Both the position numbers and the translations under genes were made by a program. Positions 48,501-58,496 of a DNA stretch of 64,000 bases are shown here, in pieces (positions within the stretch are counted from its first letter, which is position 1; each line of letters begins with the position of its first letter). This DNA comes from Populus alba (taxonomy: Eukaryota; Streptophyta; Magnoliopsida; Malpighiales; Salicaceae). The notes under the pieces were generated by a model. It ran no database searches and was not told the DNA's origin. It worked only from the letters and a program-made list of their open reading frames with translations. The stretch lies in assembly GCF_005239225.2 (NCBI RefSeq), contig NC_133288.1:8451035-8515034 (forward strand). The letters are read 5' to 3'.

Positions 48501-51500
48501 CCTCCTCTTCAGTCTGCAAAATGGTGGGGTTGAATTGCTTCTTCTGGATCGTTCTTTGGCAGCACGATCTCGTACACAAGCTTTATATCTTAGTTGATTC
48601 TCTTGCCTTTCACACTCATCATTCCTTTTAGGATCTTTAGAACCTGGGTCCAAAAGGAGCCAGTCTGTCTCACCAACAGATATATCTGAATGTTGTAAAG
48701 AAAATTCATTATTTTGATCCTGCCACTGAGGCAATTTGCAGATATCTTTACTAGAATCAGCTGAATTTTTAAAATCTAACACACTGCTTGTACAACTTGA
48801 GAAGAAGTTATCTTGGCTGGAAGGCTTTGACATAATCTCCCAGCTGTCAGGAAGATGCCAACAATTTTCCTTTTTACCCCTTCCCTTGCTCCCCTCACTT
48901 GCATTATCATCTGGAAAGTGTTCAGCATCCCAAGCTTTTGCTTGAAAAAAAGCTTTATATCTTAGTTGATTCTCTTGCCTGTCACACTCATCATTCCTTT
49001 TAGGATCTTTAGAACCTGGGTCCAAAAGGAGCCAGTCTGTCTCACCAACAGATATATCTGAATGTTGTCGAGAAAATTCATTATTTTGATCCTGCCACTG
49101 ACGCAATTTGCAGATATCTTTACTAGAATCAGCTGAATTTTTAAAATCTAACACACTGCTTGTACAACTTGAGAAGAAGTTATCTTGGCTGGAAGGCTTT
49201 GACATAATCTCCCAGCTGTCAGGAAGATGCCAACAATTTTCCTTTTTACCCCATCCCTTGCTCCCCTCACTTGCATTATCATCTGGAAAGTGTTCAGCAT
49301 CCCAAGCTTTTGCTTGAAAAAAAGCACTTGAAGTTACAGAACACCAATCAGACATTGATGAATGATTTCCTGAGGCATACATTTCTAATTGTAGGATAGA
49401 ATTAGATGCAAGACCTTTCCCTTTAGCTAAAAGTTTTCCATTTGGTGAAGAAGAATTTACATAAGCACCTGGCAGAAGATCAAAAGCTGCAGACATCTCA
49501 GCTCCATCAGTATCTGCAGGCAACCGCTGAGTACACGATGCATTGTCCTGTGGTAAAGCACAGGGAAAGATATCAAATATCGTATCCCCTTTTGGGATAC
49601 CCACATTTTCAGCTGTGCAAAGCCGTCTTCTTTTGTTCTTGGAGACATCATTAAGAAATTCAAATGCTTCCTTGCCAGCAAAAAAATCCCTATCAAGTGA
49701 CAGGCTTTTCTGTGAGGAGCAACTCTGTAAAATGGGTTTTATATTACTCTTGCTAAACGGTAATTCGTTTCTGAATCCATAATGATCAATGGAGAATGCA
49801 CTCCCAGGAGATTCATTTCTTGCCACGGAATCAATTTTTGGGGACTCGTTTTGCCATTCTGAGCTTGAGAAATGGCTCTGCATGTGATCACTGAGTCTTT
49901 CCCTGGTAGTGAAACTATCTTCCAAGAAGCAATTATCTGGCAATAAAAAATTCTTATCAGATGTCAAGAGATGACACTCATCTGTTTTGGTTGCTCTTGG
50001 CATGTATCCAGAGATGGATCCATTCCATGTTTGGGAAGAGTACTCACCCTGAAGAACAAATTCCTTATCAACTTGTTCCTCTTTGAATTCTGAAACATTT
50101 GAGTAGAATTCTTGAGGAACTTTATCATGCTTCCCATGAAAAAGATGGTCAACCTCTTTGTTTAGCATCTTCAAAGGGCAAGAAATAAGATGATGAGAAG
50201 ACTGGTGAATTTTAACCCCGCCTTTCTTTATTGCAAATCCAGAAAAATCTGCATCAAAAAAATCTAGCAACAAAAAGATATTCAGGTGTCAAGACAGATC
50301 AAACCACTTTGCATAGAAAAGAAAAAACATCAAATCTGAGCAGCATGAGAATAATAAATGGGCGCTGGTAAACATGTTGGGCAATAAACAATAGAATTGT
50401 ACCTTGTTTCACTGATGTGATATCATTACCTTCCTGCCAAATGTCATTTTTCTGGAACGTATCTGTTACCTGAGTGGAGGATTCTCCTATAAACATTCAA
50501 AAAGTGAAACAAAAATTTAGAAGCAATCATAAATCATATGGACACCGCAATCAATTAAAGCAACAAATAGCTGCGAAAGCATACCAATAACGGTGCATTC
50601 CCTCCAGAGTTGTTGAACGACCTTCTCAATGAAGGCAAGGATAGGATTCCAATCCTGGGGAAAGGGTTGAAATCTCAGCAGCGCAAAAAATTAAGACACC
50701 AATTTTATAATCACTCAATGATTGTGTGGCAACAACATGAAAGGTTCAAGAATGACAGTGAGTAACAAGCAATGAATCGAAAGATTATAGTAATGGGCGA
50801 GCTTCTAGCAGCACACATTCGCTTGAAATACTTCTAGCTACCATACAGAAAGCACATGTTGGTGGCCTCATAATCATGCTCATTCTCAGGAAAAATATTC
50901 GTGGAGTAATACATGCATTGCCACACACTCAATTATGTTGATAAGAAAATTGCACATCAGACGCTTAGTTGAAGAAAAAGGTTGAGACCGGATTGAAATA
51001 CATATTTTCTGTTTCAGGTTTGAACTAAATCAGAATCCCTATACAATCAAATAAATAAATCAGAATCTCAAAGATAGACATGATTTTGATTTAGACATAC
51101 AACACTAGTTTACCACATACTAACTCTTTTGTGTCCTTTATTTTGTTTTGTTTTGTTTTGTTTTGAAATACATTTCTTTTTTAGACATATCATACTGAGA
51201 ATCAGCTGTTCACACAGCAATGACTCTTAGCATCGCATTCTAGGTAATAATGCCACAGCAGCTGCTTATTCTTGAGGAAGAGGGGCAATGGGGTTGGATG
51301 CAGCACTAGTGCATCCAAATAAACAGTCAAGATCTGGGAAGTCAAATTAAATGTACTGAACCTGGTGTCATAACCGGAATAACTTGCAAAGCAAATCAGT
51401 GCACAGAAATCACAATCCATTATCAGACAATAACATTACCTTGAATTCAGCATGTGTCTTTGACGGCTCAAAGGTTAAATCATAGAGAGAGAAAGCGCAA

Positions 51501-54079
51501 CTCAAATTTAAAATATAAGCTGGACATGGTTGAGGCCTGATTTTCTTTCCTTTTTGGGACACGCTGTTAGCCTTCTGCAGAACTGGATGCTCAAATCTAG
51601 AGGCCAGGTGATTTAGCAATTTGTGAATTGGGCCTTTGCAAACAAACCGTGAATTGATATCTAGCATCATTAAGGTTAAAAGAAAAATGAACTAAATAGT
51701 CAATCCTCTCTAACAGCATTTGACATGATCCAAAAATATATGCATACGCAGAGATGGATACAAACATATTGGAAAGCCTGCAAAAAGGACATCGATGAAT
51801 GAGAAACCAGAAGATAAAATAAAGGAGAAAGGAGAAAGCAATCCCAACTAAATAAATATAAATTGTACCTTGATGGAAAAACTACTGCAAGGACCAGATA
51901 CATAGCCAGAAAGCTTTAATACACCGTCACTGATATTCAGTTCATGAAGAGAGCTGGAATCTTCGATTCCAAATCCACTCATCAACAGTGATATTGCAGA
52001 AGATGGATTTGTGCAGAGAAGCTCCTCCTCACTACATTTGGGAACACAAGATGTCAAAAACAAAATACATCAACCATACAAACTCCCAACTTATGTTAAA
52101 AAAACAAAGAAAGAAAGCTCCAAACTGAAAAGGTGACCACTACATACCTTTCAATATCAACAACTTTAAAGGACACCTCTGAATGCATAAGAGCAACACG
52201 AAGTGCACATTTTTTTACCAAGTGCAGTATCTTCTTAGGGCTTCAAATTCAGTGATGCAAGTGACAAGAGAATCATGTCAGTGCAGAGCAATTCAAGATG
52301 AAAAGTACTTGTTTTGAGGCAGCTCAGAACCATTTTTCCAAAAGACAAGAACATGAGAATAGGCCAAAAAGAAACCTGGATTGCATATATTTCCTCCGAA
52401 CTGGTTGGTTGTAAAATAAATCACGAACAACAACTGCCAACATACCAGGAAATGTTGAGAAAGAGATTTTTGAATCTATTAAAAGCATGACCAGATCTAT
52501 GAGCTGGGAAGCCATCTCTACTTGCTAAATGCAATAACCAAACAAAATAAAGTATCACCTGTAGTGCCGACATCTTTAATATCATCATCAATTCCCAAAC
52601 ACAAACACTTAGATCCCTGGAAAGAGTAGTGTTGGAAGAATATGATTCTTACATGTTTAGCAGCAAGAATGTGAACTCAAACTGACAAAATGAACCTGCA
52701 GAAATGGAAAAGTCATGAACCATTCCAACCTTCATGACCTTGCGATATCCATTCGGCATTCCACGAGCTTTTGTCAATACATCTAACACTGAGACATCAG
52801 CGATAGAAGACAAAGCTTCTCCCCGGAAGCCAAAGTTTCCACTAGCAACATCCATATCAGCCAAATGTTGAACCTTTGAGGTCACTGTTCACACATCAAA
52901 GAAAACCAAACATTATCGCATGGCAGGATAATAAATAAAGATCATATGTATAAATTTATTTCTTCCACTGTTAGTGTTCTGGTTATAACACATGATTATT
53001 TTGCCTTTACATACATCCCACCATAAGAACTGAACCCATTCTCAACTGCTCTTATATTAAAGTGCTTGTAGTATGCCATCTTTAGCCATCCATAATCCTT
53101 TGTTTTATACAGAGCCTAGTAATGTTAAAAATCAAGTTTATTACCCTAAGTTGATTTACAATTTATATTTCACGATCAGAGAAGCCAACATAGTGTTTTG
53201 AAATTTACAGATAATTCAAGATTTGTATTCACTGAGTATCCTATGCTATTGATATTTAATAATCCTCTTACAAACATCAGCTGCATTTTCCCAAAAAGTA
53301 AATTTCGAAACTTTAAGGTTAAAAACCCACATAAGAAACATGACTTGCTACTCTATACATATCAAAAAGAAACAAAAAATAAAAGCAAAATTTAGCTACC
53401 GTATCTTTCTCCCAGTAACACCAATCCATCCCGTGAAATCCCACATCCTGCAAGCAAGAAAGCACACAAATTAATAACACAATTAGAACTCAGCTACGAC
53501 ATTCAATATAACCTTAACCTTGAAAAAAAAAAAAAAATGTTTAACAAACCATCATCAGAAACTTTCACATAGCAGGTCCCAACAGCCACGTAAACCGAAA
53601 CCTGAAACAACAAAACAGTCATCACTCCTCATAAACATCAACATAATCCCATGATATGCATTACAATCATAATAAACAAATCACATGAAAAACAAACCTA
53701 GTGCCTTTTTTTTGGCAAAAACAAAAAGATAACCATCATTCCTCACAAACCCAACATTTTCTTTAAAAATATAACATAATGTCCCTCTCAAATTTCCCAT
53801 AAAATGGATATCAAAACTACACAAGAAAAACAAAATTTGTCGCTTGAATTGCATAAAGTTGAAATCTTTCTTTCTTAAACAACAACAAAAAAAATCCCAA
53901 CATTTTATTAATCTTATAAACTCGAAGTTTTCACATTAAATGCAAAATTGTACCTTTTTAGCACCAGCATCCAAGCTATTAAAAACAAGCTCCTCTACAA
54001 CTCTTGTTAAATCAAACACCAAGATCCCTGAACGCATTGTGCTGCGTGCTGACACCGGCAATCGCTTAATTATACCCAT
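45580..54079 (-). CDS. MLH3: MLH3 DNA mismatch repair protein, with internal duplication
   Basis: There are 25 exons: 53954-54079, 53550-53601, 53400-53447, 52730-52884, 52559-52616, 52376-52433, 52148-52240, 51869-52031, 51762-51777, 51440-51660, 50585-50654, 50403-50486, 48419-50248, 48274-48343, 48086-48189, 47773-47846, 47458-47655, 47058-47102, 46931-46984, 46732-46832, 46564-46612, 46282-46341, 46098-46170, 45879-45964 and 45580-45753. They total 4062 nt, or 1353 residues. The N-terminal GHKL ATPase shows VVEELVFNSLDAG, DDGCGI and GFRGEALSS (about 94-102). The C-terminal domain keeps the endonuclease metal motif DQHAADERIRLEE (about 1139-1151), ACRG and CAHGRPT. MLH3 pairs with MLH1 as MutL-gamma, which acts in meiotic crossover resolution and in mismatch repair. 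Exon 13 encodes the disordered linker and carries an in-frame 372-bp tandem duplication. Without it the length would be about 1229. All key residues are present, so the gene looks functional. Confidence 0.95.
45965..46097 (-). other. GC-AG intron in MLH3
   Basis: The exon ends TGCAGAG and the intron starts GCAAGT (46097 downward); the acceptor AAAG ends at 45965. The junction gives the conserved ACRGAIMFGD. The alternative GT four bases in would break the frame. Confidence 0.8.
46456..46505 (+). repeat. SINE-like 3' fragment in an MLH3 intron (tentative)
   Basis: CACAACAACAAAGGCTTAAT followed by CCCAAACTAGATGGGGTTATG resembles the conserved 3' end of a widespread plant retroposon family. Only about 50 bp is present, with no promoter boxes and no target-site duplication established. 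Confidence 0.4.
48578..48949 (-). repeat. MLH3 internal duplication, downstream copy (372 bp)
   Basis: Second copy in the direction of the gene, about residues 815-938. It is identical to the adjacent copy at 48950-49321 except at five bases. Unit boundaries coincide with an AAGC tetranucleotide (CACAAGCTTTAT at one edge, AAAAAGCACTTG at the other), so they are accurate to a few bases only. Confidence 0.97.
48950..49321 (-). repeat. MLH3 internal duplication, upstream copy (372 bp)
   Basis: First copy in the direction of the gene, about residues 691-814, starting with FFQAKAWDAEHFPDDNASEG. Relative to the other copy it encodes W, R, R and D where the second has R, P, L and E. The unit is exactly 124 codons, so the frame is kept through both copies. 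Confidence 0.97.
51146..51167 (+). repeat. (TTTTG) pentanucleotide microsatellite
   Basis: Four to five TTTTG units inside an MLH3 intron. A similar TTTTG run lies at 9703-9727 in intergenic sequence. Confidence 0.7.
51762..51777 (-). other. 16-nt microexon of MLH3
   Basis: GCTTTCCAATATGTTT lies between a TTTTTGCAG acceptor (ending 51778) and a GTATCC donor (51761 downward). Including it gives AFQYVYINSRFVCKG, the conserved strand of the MutL transducer domain, and keeps the phase with both neighbouring exons. Skipping it would shift the frame. Confidence 0.75.
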
Positions 54080-54937
54080 GAGAAACTATTTGGGAGAAAT
54101 TGACTTGACTGGATCAGAAATGCGAATCTTTGAGTAAGGGTTTTGAAACGATGACGTTTTTGAGAGAATTCACTTTGCGGGTTCTGAAAAAGGCGGTCTT
54201 TTGTGGGAGGTATATGTTAGCGAAGATGACGCTTGCTTTTTCTTTTCTTTTTTTTCCTTGTTTTTGATTTTCAGTGTGGATTTGACATTTTAATAGCATT
54301 GTTATTTAAAGTTTTTTTAAATTATTTTTTATTTAAAAAATATTAAATTAATAGTTTTTAATAGTTTTTATATATTTATGTTAAAAACTAAAAAAAAATA
54401 TTAATTTAAAAATATTTTAAAAAAACATTATAATATCAAACACACTTAATTATATTTATTTTAATGTAAAATCTAAACTTCTCATATTCGTACAGTAATT
54501 TATCTTAAAATTTGTAAATTTGTGAAAATTTATATTTTTTTTTATATTAGAATCCAAACTTATAACGTGAAATCAAAACTTATTTACCATCCCATATTTC
54601 TTAAAAGTTAAAACATTATTGAATATTTTTTATATTTTTCCTTTTGTATCTAATACTTTTTTTAAGAGTCTGGATGCCATTAATTGACATGCATAAACTC
54701 TTACAATCTTACATGGAGTCAATAATTTTTTAAAAAATATATTTTTTTACTATTTTTATTTCATTTCCTTAGATTAAAAAAATAATTTTTTTATCATAAA
54801 GGAATGGTTATTTTTTTTATTTTTAAAAAAAGTATTTTGACCATGCTTGTTGATTACCATTTATTTTTCATTAATTTGCAAATTATTTTTTAAATAGTCA
54901 TAGTATTTTTTCTTCTTAAAAATAGTATCAAAGGACT
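54080..54937. other. Upstream region of MLH3
   Basis: The first 150 bases to the right of the start codon should be leader and promoter. The rest is A/T-rich with a dispersed-repeat core at about 54350-54440. No other gene. Confidence 0.45.
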
Positions 54938-56214
54938 ATCACGCTCAGTGGCGGAGCCACGTGGGTGCAAAAGGGGGCAATTGCCCCCTTAATTTTTTTT
55001 TAAATGTTTATTATATTAGGATATTAATATAATAATTTGGGGAGGGTTTGATACATAGAAAGTGGAAAGTTATTGTTTAATTATATTTTAATATAATATA
55101 TAATATATATTTCCAGCTCATTTACTTAAATTTTTTCCTTTTTTTTTTACTAATTAATAGAGAGGTTTTTTTTTTTCTTTTAAGTTGTTGTGCCTCTTCT
55201 TTTTCTTACGTAAACTTTTTATCAAGTCTAGTAACTTCTTTTTCTTTATGTTTTAGGTAAGAATTTTTTTTTTTTTATCTTTTTTATTTATTTCATTATC
55301 TAATTTTAATTTTTTTTTTTATAATTAGTTATTAAAGATATTAGAGTTTATGATAATTTAGGGGTTTTAATATGAATGTGTTCAAATATGTTCAAAATAA
55401 ATGTTTTAATTTTTTAATTTAATCAATTAAATGTTTTTTTTATTATAAATGAATAAATTAATGTTCATCCAAAATCACTATTTTTTGCATCTCTTGTATT
55501 GACAGAGTAGATTATTAAAATTATTTAACTAAGGTCTCTTAGTTCACTATAATTATGGATTAATTATTTAATTAAGGTCTTTTAATTTACAATGTACACG
55601 TATTAATTGTTATTTTATATCAAATTTATTTGAATTAATTGTTAACGAGATGCTTGGAGTTAGAAGAGGGTATGGATTTAAATCCCATAAGTTACACTTT
55701 CTCTCTCTTAGTATTTTCTCTTATTTGAAACTAGAGTATAATATTAAAACTTGTTTCACATCTTTGACTTAATGAATTTATACAACTTTTATGTGTGTGT
55801 AGAAATAATTTAAATGTCTAGAAATGATTAAGTATAATTTAATCAACATACTTATTATATATATATAATTGAAATGAATTTTGATAAATTGATGTGTATT
55901 TTAAAATGAATATCATATGAAAGATTTAGAATTATTATGCAACTCAACCGACTTTATTATTGTGTTAATTATTATGAAGACATTAATGATAATAATAAAA
56001 TCACTAGGTTCATCAATTAAATTAACACGTTACTATAAAAGTATTTCAAGTGTAAATCCTTTAAAGATGAATAATCATTCAAAACTTCAAGTTATATAAC
56101 TCAATTAAGTTTTAAAAAAATCATATTGAAAAGTTACAGTATTTATTATTAATTTACCACTGTTTTAATTTGCCCCCTCATAGAAAAAGCTCTGGCTCTG
56201 CCACTGATCACGCT
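54938..56214. mobile_element. Non-autonomous hAT-like DNA transposon with 8-bp TSD
   Basis: ATCACGCT at 54938-54945 is repeated exactly at 56207-56214. The element between (54946-56206, 1261 bp) starts CAGTGGCGGAGCCACG and ends, in reverse complement, CAGTGGCAGAGCCAGA, so 13 of the first 14 bases match. An 8-bp duplication with CAG-starting short terminal inverted repeats is diagnostic of the hAT superfamily; the GGCGGAGCCA terminus recalls Tip100-type elements. The interior is A/T-rich and has no transposase, only a 60-codon frame at 55917-56099 of no evident meaning. It therefore depends on a transposase supplied elsewhere. A perfect 20-bp palindrome built on GGGGGCAATTGCCCCC lies at 54971-54990, and a GCCCCC block lies near the other end. 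Confidence 0.88.
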
Positions 56215-57030
56215 ACTACTTCTACATTCATGAAAACCCTATATTTTTTAAGATTCAGTCATTAAAGGGTAACATAAATAATAAAAGCACATCATAATAT
56301 AAATTTGATCTACGAATGTTACTTCTTTTTGAAAGGCAACAAAAACCTTAAACATAATTTTTTCCATTTGAAATAAATTCGTTTTTCAATCAATTCTTGC
56401 ACAGGTCTAACTAGTTAAATTGTTCATTTACATTTTTTTTTTTATCACAACTCATATTTGAATTGAAATTTAACATAATAATATTTGTCACAAAGACCAT
56501 TTCAACAAGATGATAAAAATTGAAAGGAATAAAAAAAAATATCATTTAATTTTAATGTAACTAGAAATTTTAACTAGTTTTTTAGAAGTTTCAAGAAAAG
56601 AATTAATTATATTAAAGGAAAATAATAAAAAAAAATATTCAATGTACTTTTATGTTAGTAACTTTTTTAAACTGGTATATCTGTTTTTTATTGTCAAATG
56701 TAAATGATTACTAAGATTTAAGATAATGATTTGAGATTAGGTTAAGTAATAGAACTTAATCCTTATTTTTAAAATACGAGTGTTGAACTCGAGAAAATGA
56801 TAAATAATAAATTGAGCTTTTGGCTCGTCTTTTCTATTATGTTTTAAACTGGACCTAAAGGTCTTTATTTATACTTAATAAGCCACGATAGAATCACGTT
56901 AACTTAACCCTGATCTGCTTACTTACCATGATAGGGTGAGACATATCACAAGACCAAATAATATTTACAAAGAAGTATTTAAATGGTTTATATTTCTTTA
57001 ATGAAACTATCAAACTCTTGACTTCACGAA
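56215..57030. other. Intergenic A/T-rich sequence
   Basis: No gene, RNA or bounded repeat was recognised. Some words (ACTTAACCCTGATCTGCTTA) suggest decayed LTR-retrotransposon sequence continuing to the right. Confidence 0.3.
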
Positions 57031-57187
57031 GACATAACCCTTTTAAGGATTTTACCATATTCGGGTCAATTCTCTAGTCAAAACAAAAGCAAAACTCTTA
57101 TTTTAATTTTTTGAAAAAAAATTAAAGTCCAAAATTTCATGGACAAAACCCTTTTAAGGATTTTACTATATTCAGGTTAACTTTTTG

Positions 57188-57248
<61 letters not shown>

Positions 57249-57350
57249 GTTCTTTGAAAACAAAGAAACTTTTTTTCATTCTAGATGATGAAACTCTATT
57301 TTTCAAGGACAAAAATACTTTAAGGATTTTACCATTCTCAAGTCGATGGT
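57030..57350 (+). repeat. Degenerate tandem repeat, three copies, interrupted by (AT)27
   Basis: The phrase CCCTTTTAAGGATTTTACCA occurs near 57038 and, with small changes (TTTACTATA), near 57149; a third diverged copy (ACTTTAAGGATTTTACCATT) lies near 57317. The first two are about 110 bp apart. The third is displaced by a pure AT run at 57191-57244 in the second unit. Confidence 0.6.
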
Positions 57351-58464
57351 AGTCAAACATCATATAAGAAATCAAAAATCGTATAATCACACCTTTAAAA
57401 CATAAATCTCATAATAATCAAAATAGACATATCTATATATAAAAACCAACTACATACGACAAATGATTCAACACAAACAAGTCAGTGTGGAAAAAAAATA
57501 TAATATCCAACATACAAAATCAAAAGACATATGATGTGAATTAATCAAAACAAACAAATTGATATGTTAGGGTTTGAAATTGACATTTGAAGACTATCGG
57601 GACTGAGTGGAAGCTATTGAAACAAAGAGGAGTAAAGGTGACAATAGACACACACCAATAAATGGGCATCGTAGATGGATCGTGGCGCATGTGATTTACG
57701 TACTATCATGGCTAGGATCGGGTACACCCTTTCCATTCTTCATTTCTACATAAGATAGATTGGGTAAAAAAAAAATCATTCAGTTTCCCTCTTTTCTCTT
57801 ATTTTTTTCTCAGTGATGAATCAGTGATTTGGTCACAGTATGGTGTTAGGGATATGAGGACTATGGCTATTTTGGGTTTAGTAGTGGTGGACCTGGGAAC
57901 TTTTTTTTTTTTTCTGTAAAATAAAAACGTTAGTAGCGGTGGTGTGTGGTTTGGGTTATTATTGTATTTATCAGGGATGTGGCTACGTGTTTATAGAGCT
58001 AATCGACAAGAAAGAATGGTTTTATAAAAGACTGGTGAGAGAGTCTACGAGAAGAGTTTTTGGCTACTAGGGTTTTTTGTGTGTCTTTGATTGGTGGTTA
58101 TATTTGTCTTTTTTTAAGGGATATTTTTTTTTTTGCGTGAATGTATCTGTGTGTTTTTGCTTCCTTTTTTTTTTTTTAAGTGGTATGCCTTTTTATTTAT
58201 ACTATTATAACTCCTAGAAAAACAAGAAAAGAAAATAATAGGAAAAATAATATTTAGAAAGATTTTATATTATTTTCTCTTTCAATGATAACGTTGTTTT
58301 TATAGTTTTTCTAATTTTAGTTAAATCCCATTTATTTTTCTTTTCCTTGTTTTTATGATCTTCCATTATATTGTTTTAGTCATCAACCATCTTGGTTTCC
58401 CTTTTCTTCCTTTCCTCTCATTTCTCTCCTCAAATTTTCTTCTTTTTCTTCTTATATATAATAT

Positions 58465-58496
58465 AATAATAATAATAATAAATAATAATAATAAAG
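58465..58496 (+). repeat. (AAT)n microsatellite
   Basis: About ten AAT units with one interruption, inside the left direct repeat of the gypsy-like element. The matching region of the right repeat carries (ATT)n at 62411-62431. Confidence 0.75.

Noticed and set aside
57172..57390. Minus-strand frame with an Ile-Tyr run
   Set aside because: It encodes the AT microsatellite; no coding signal otherwise.
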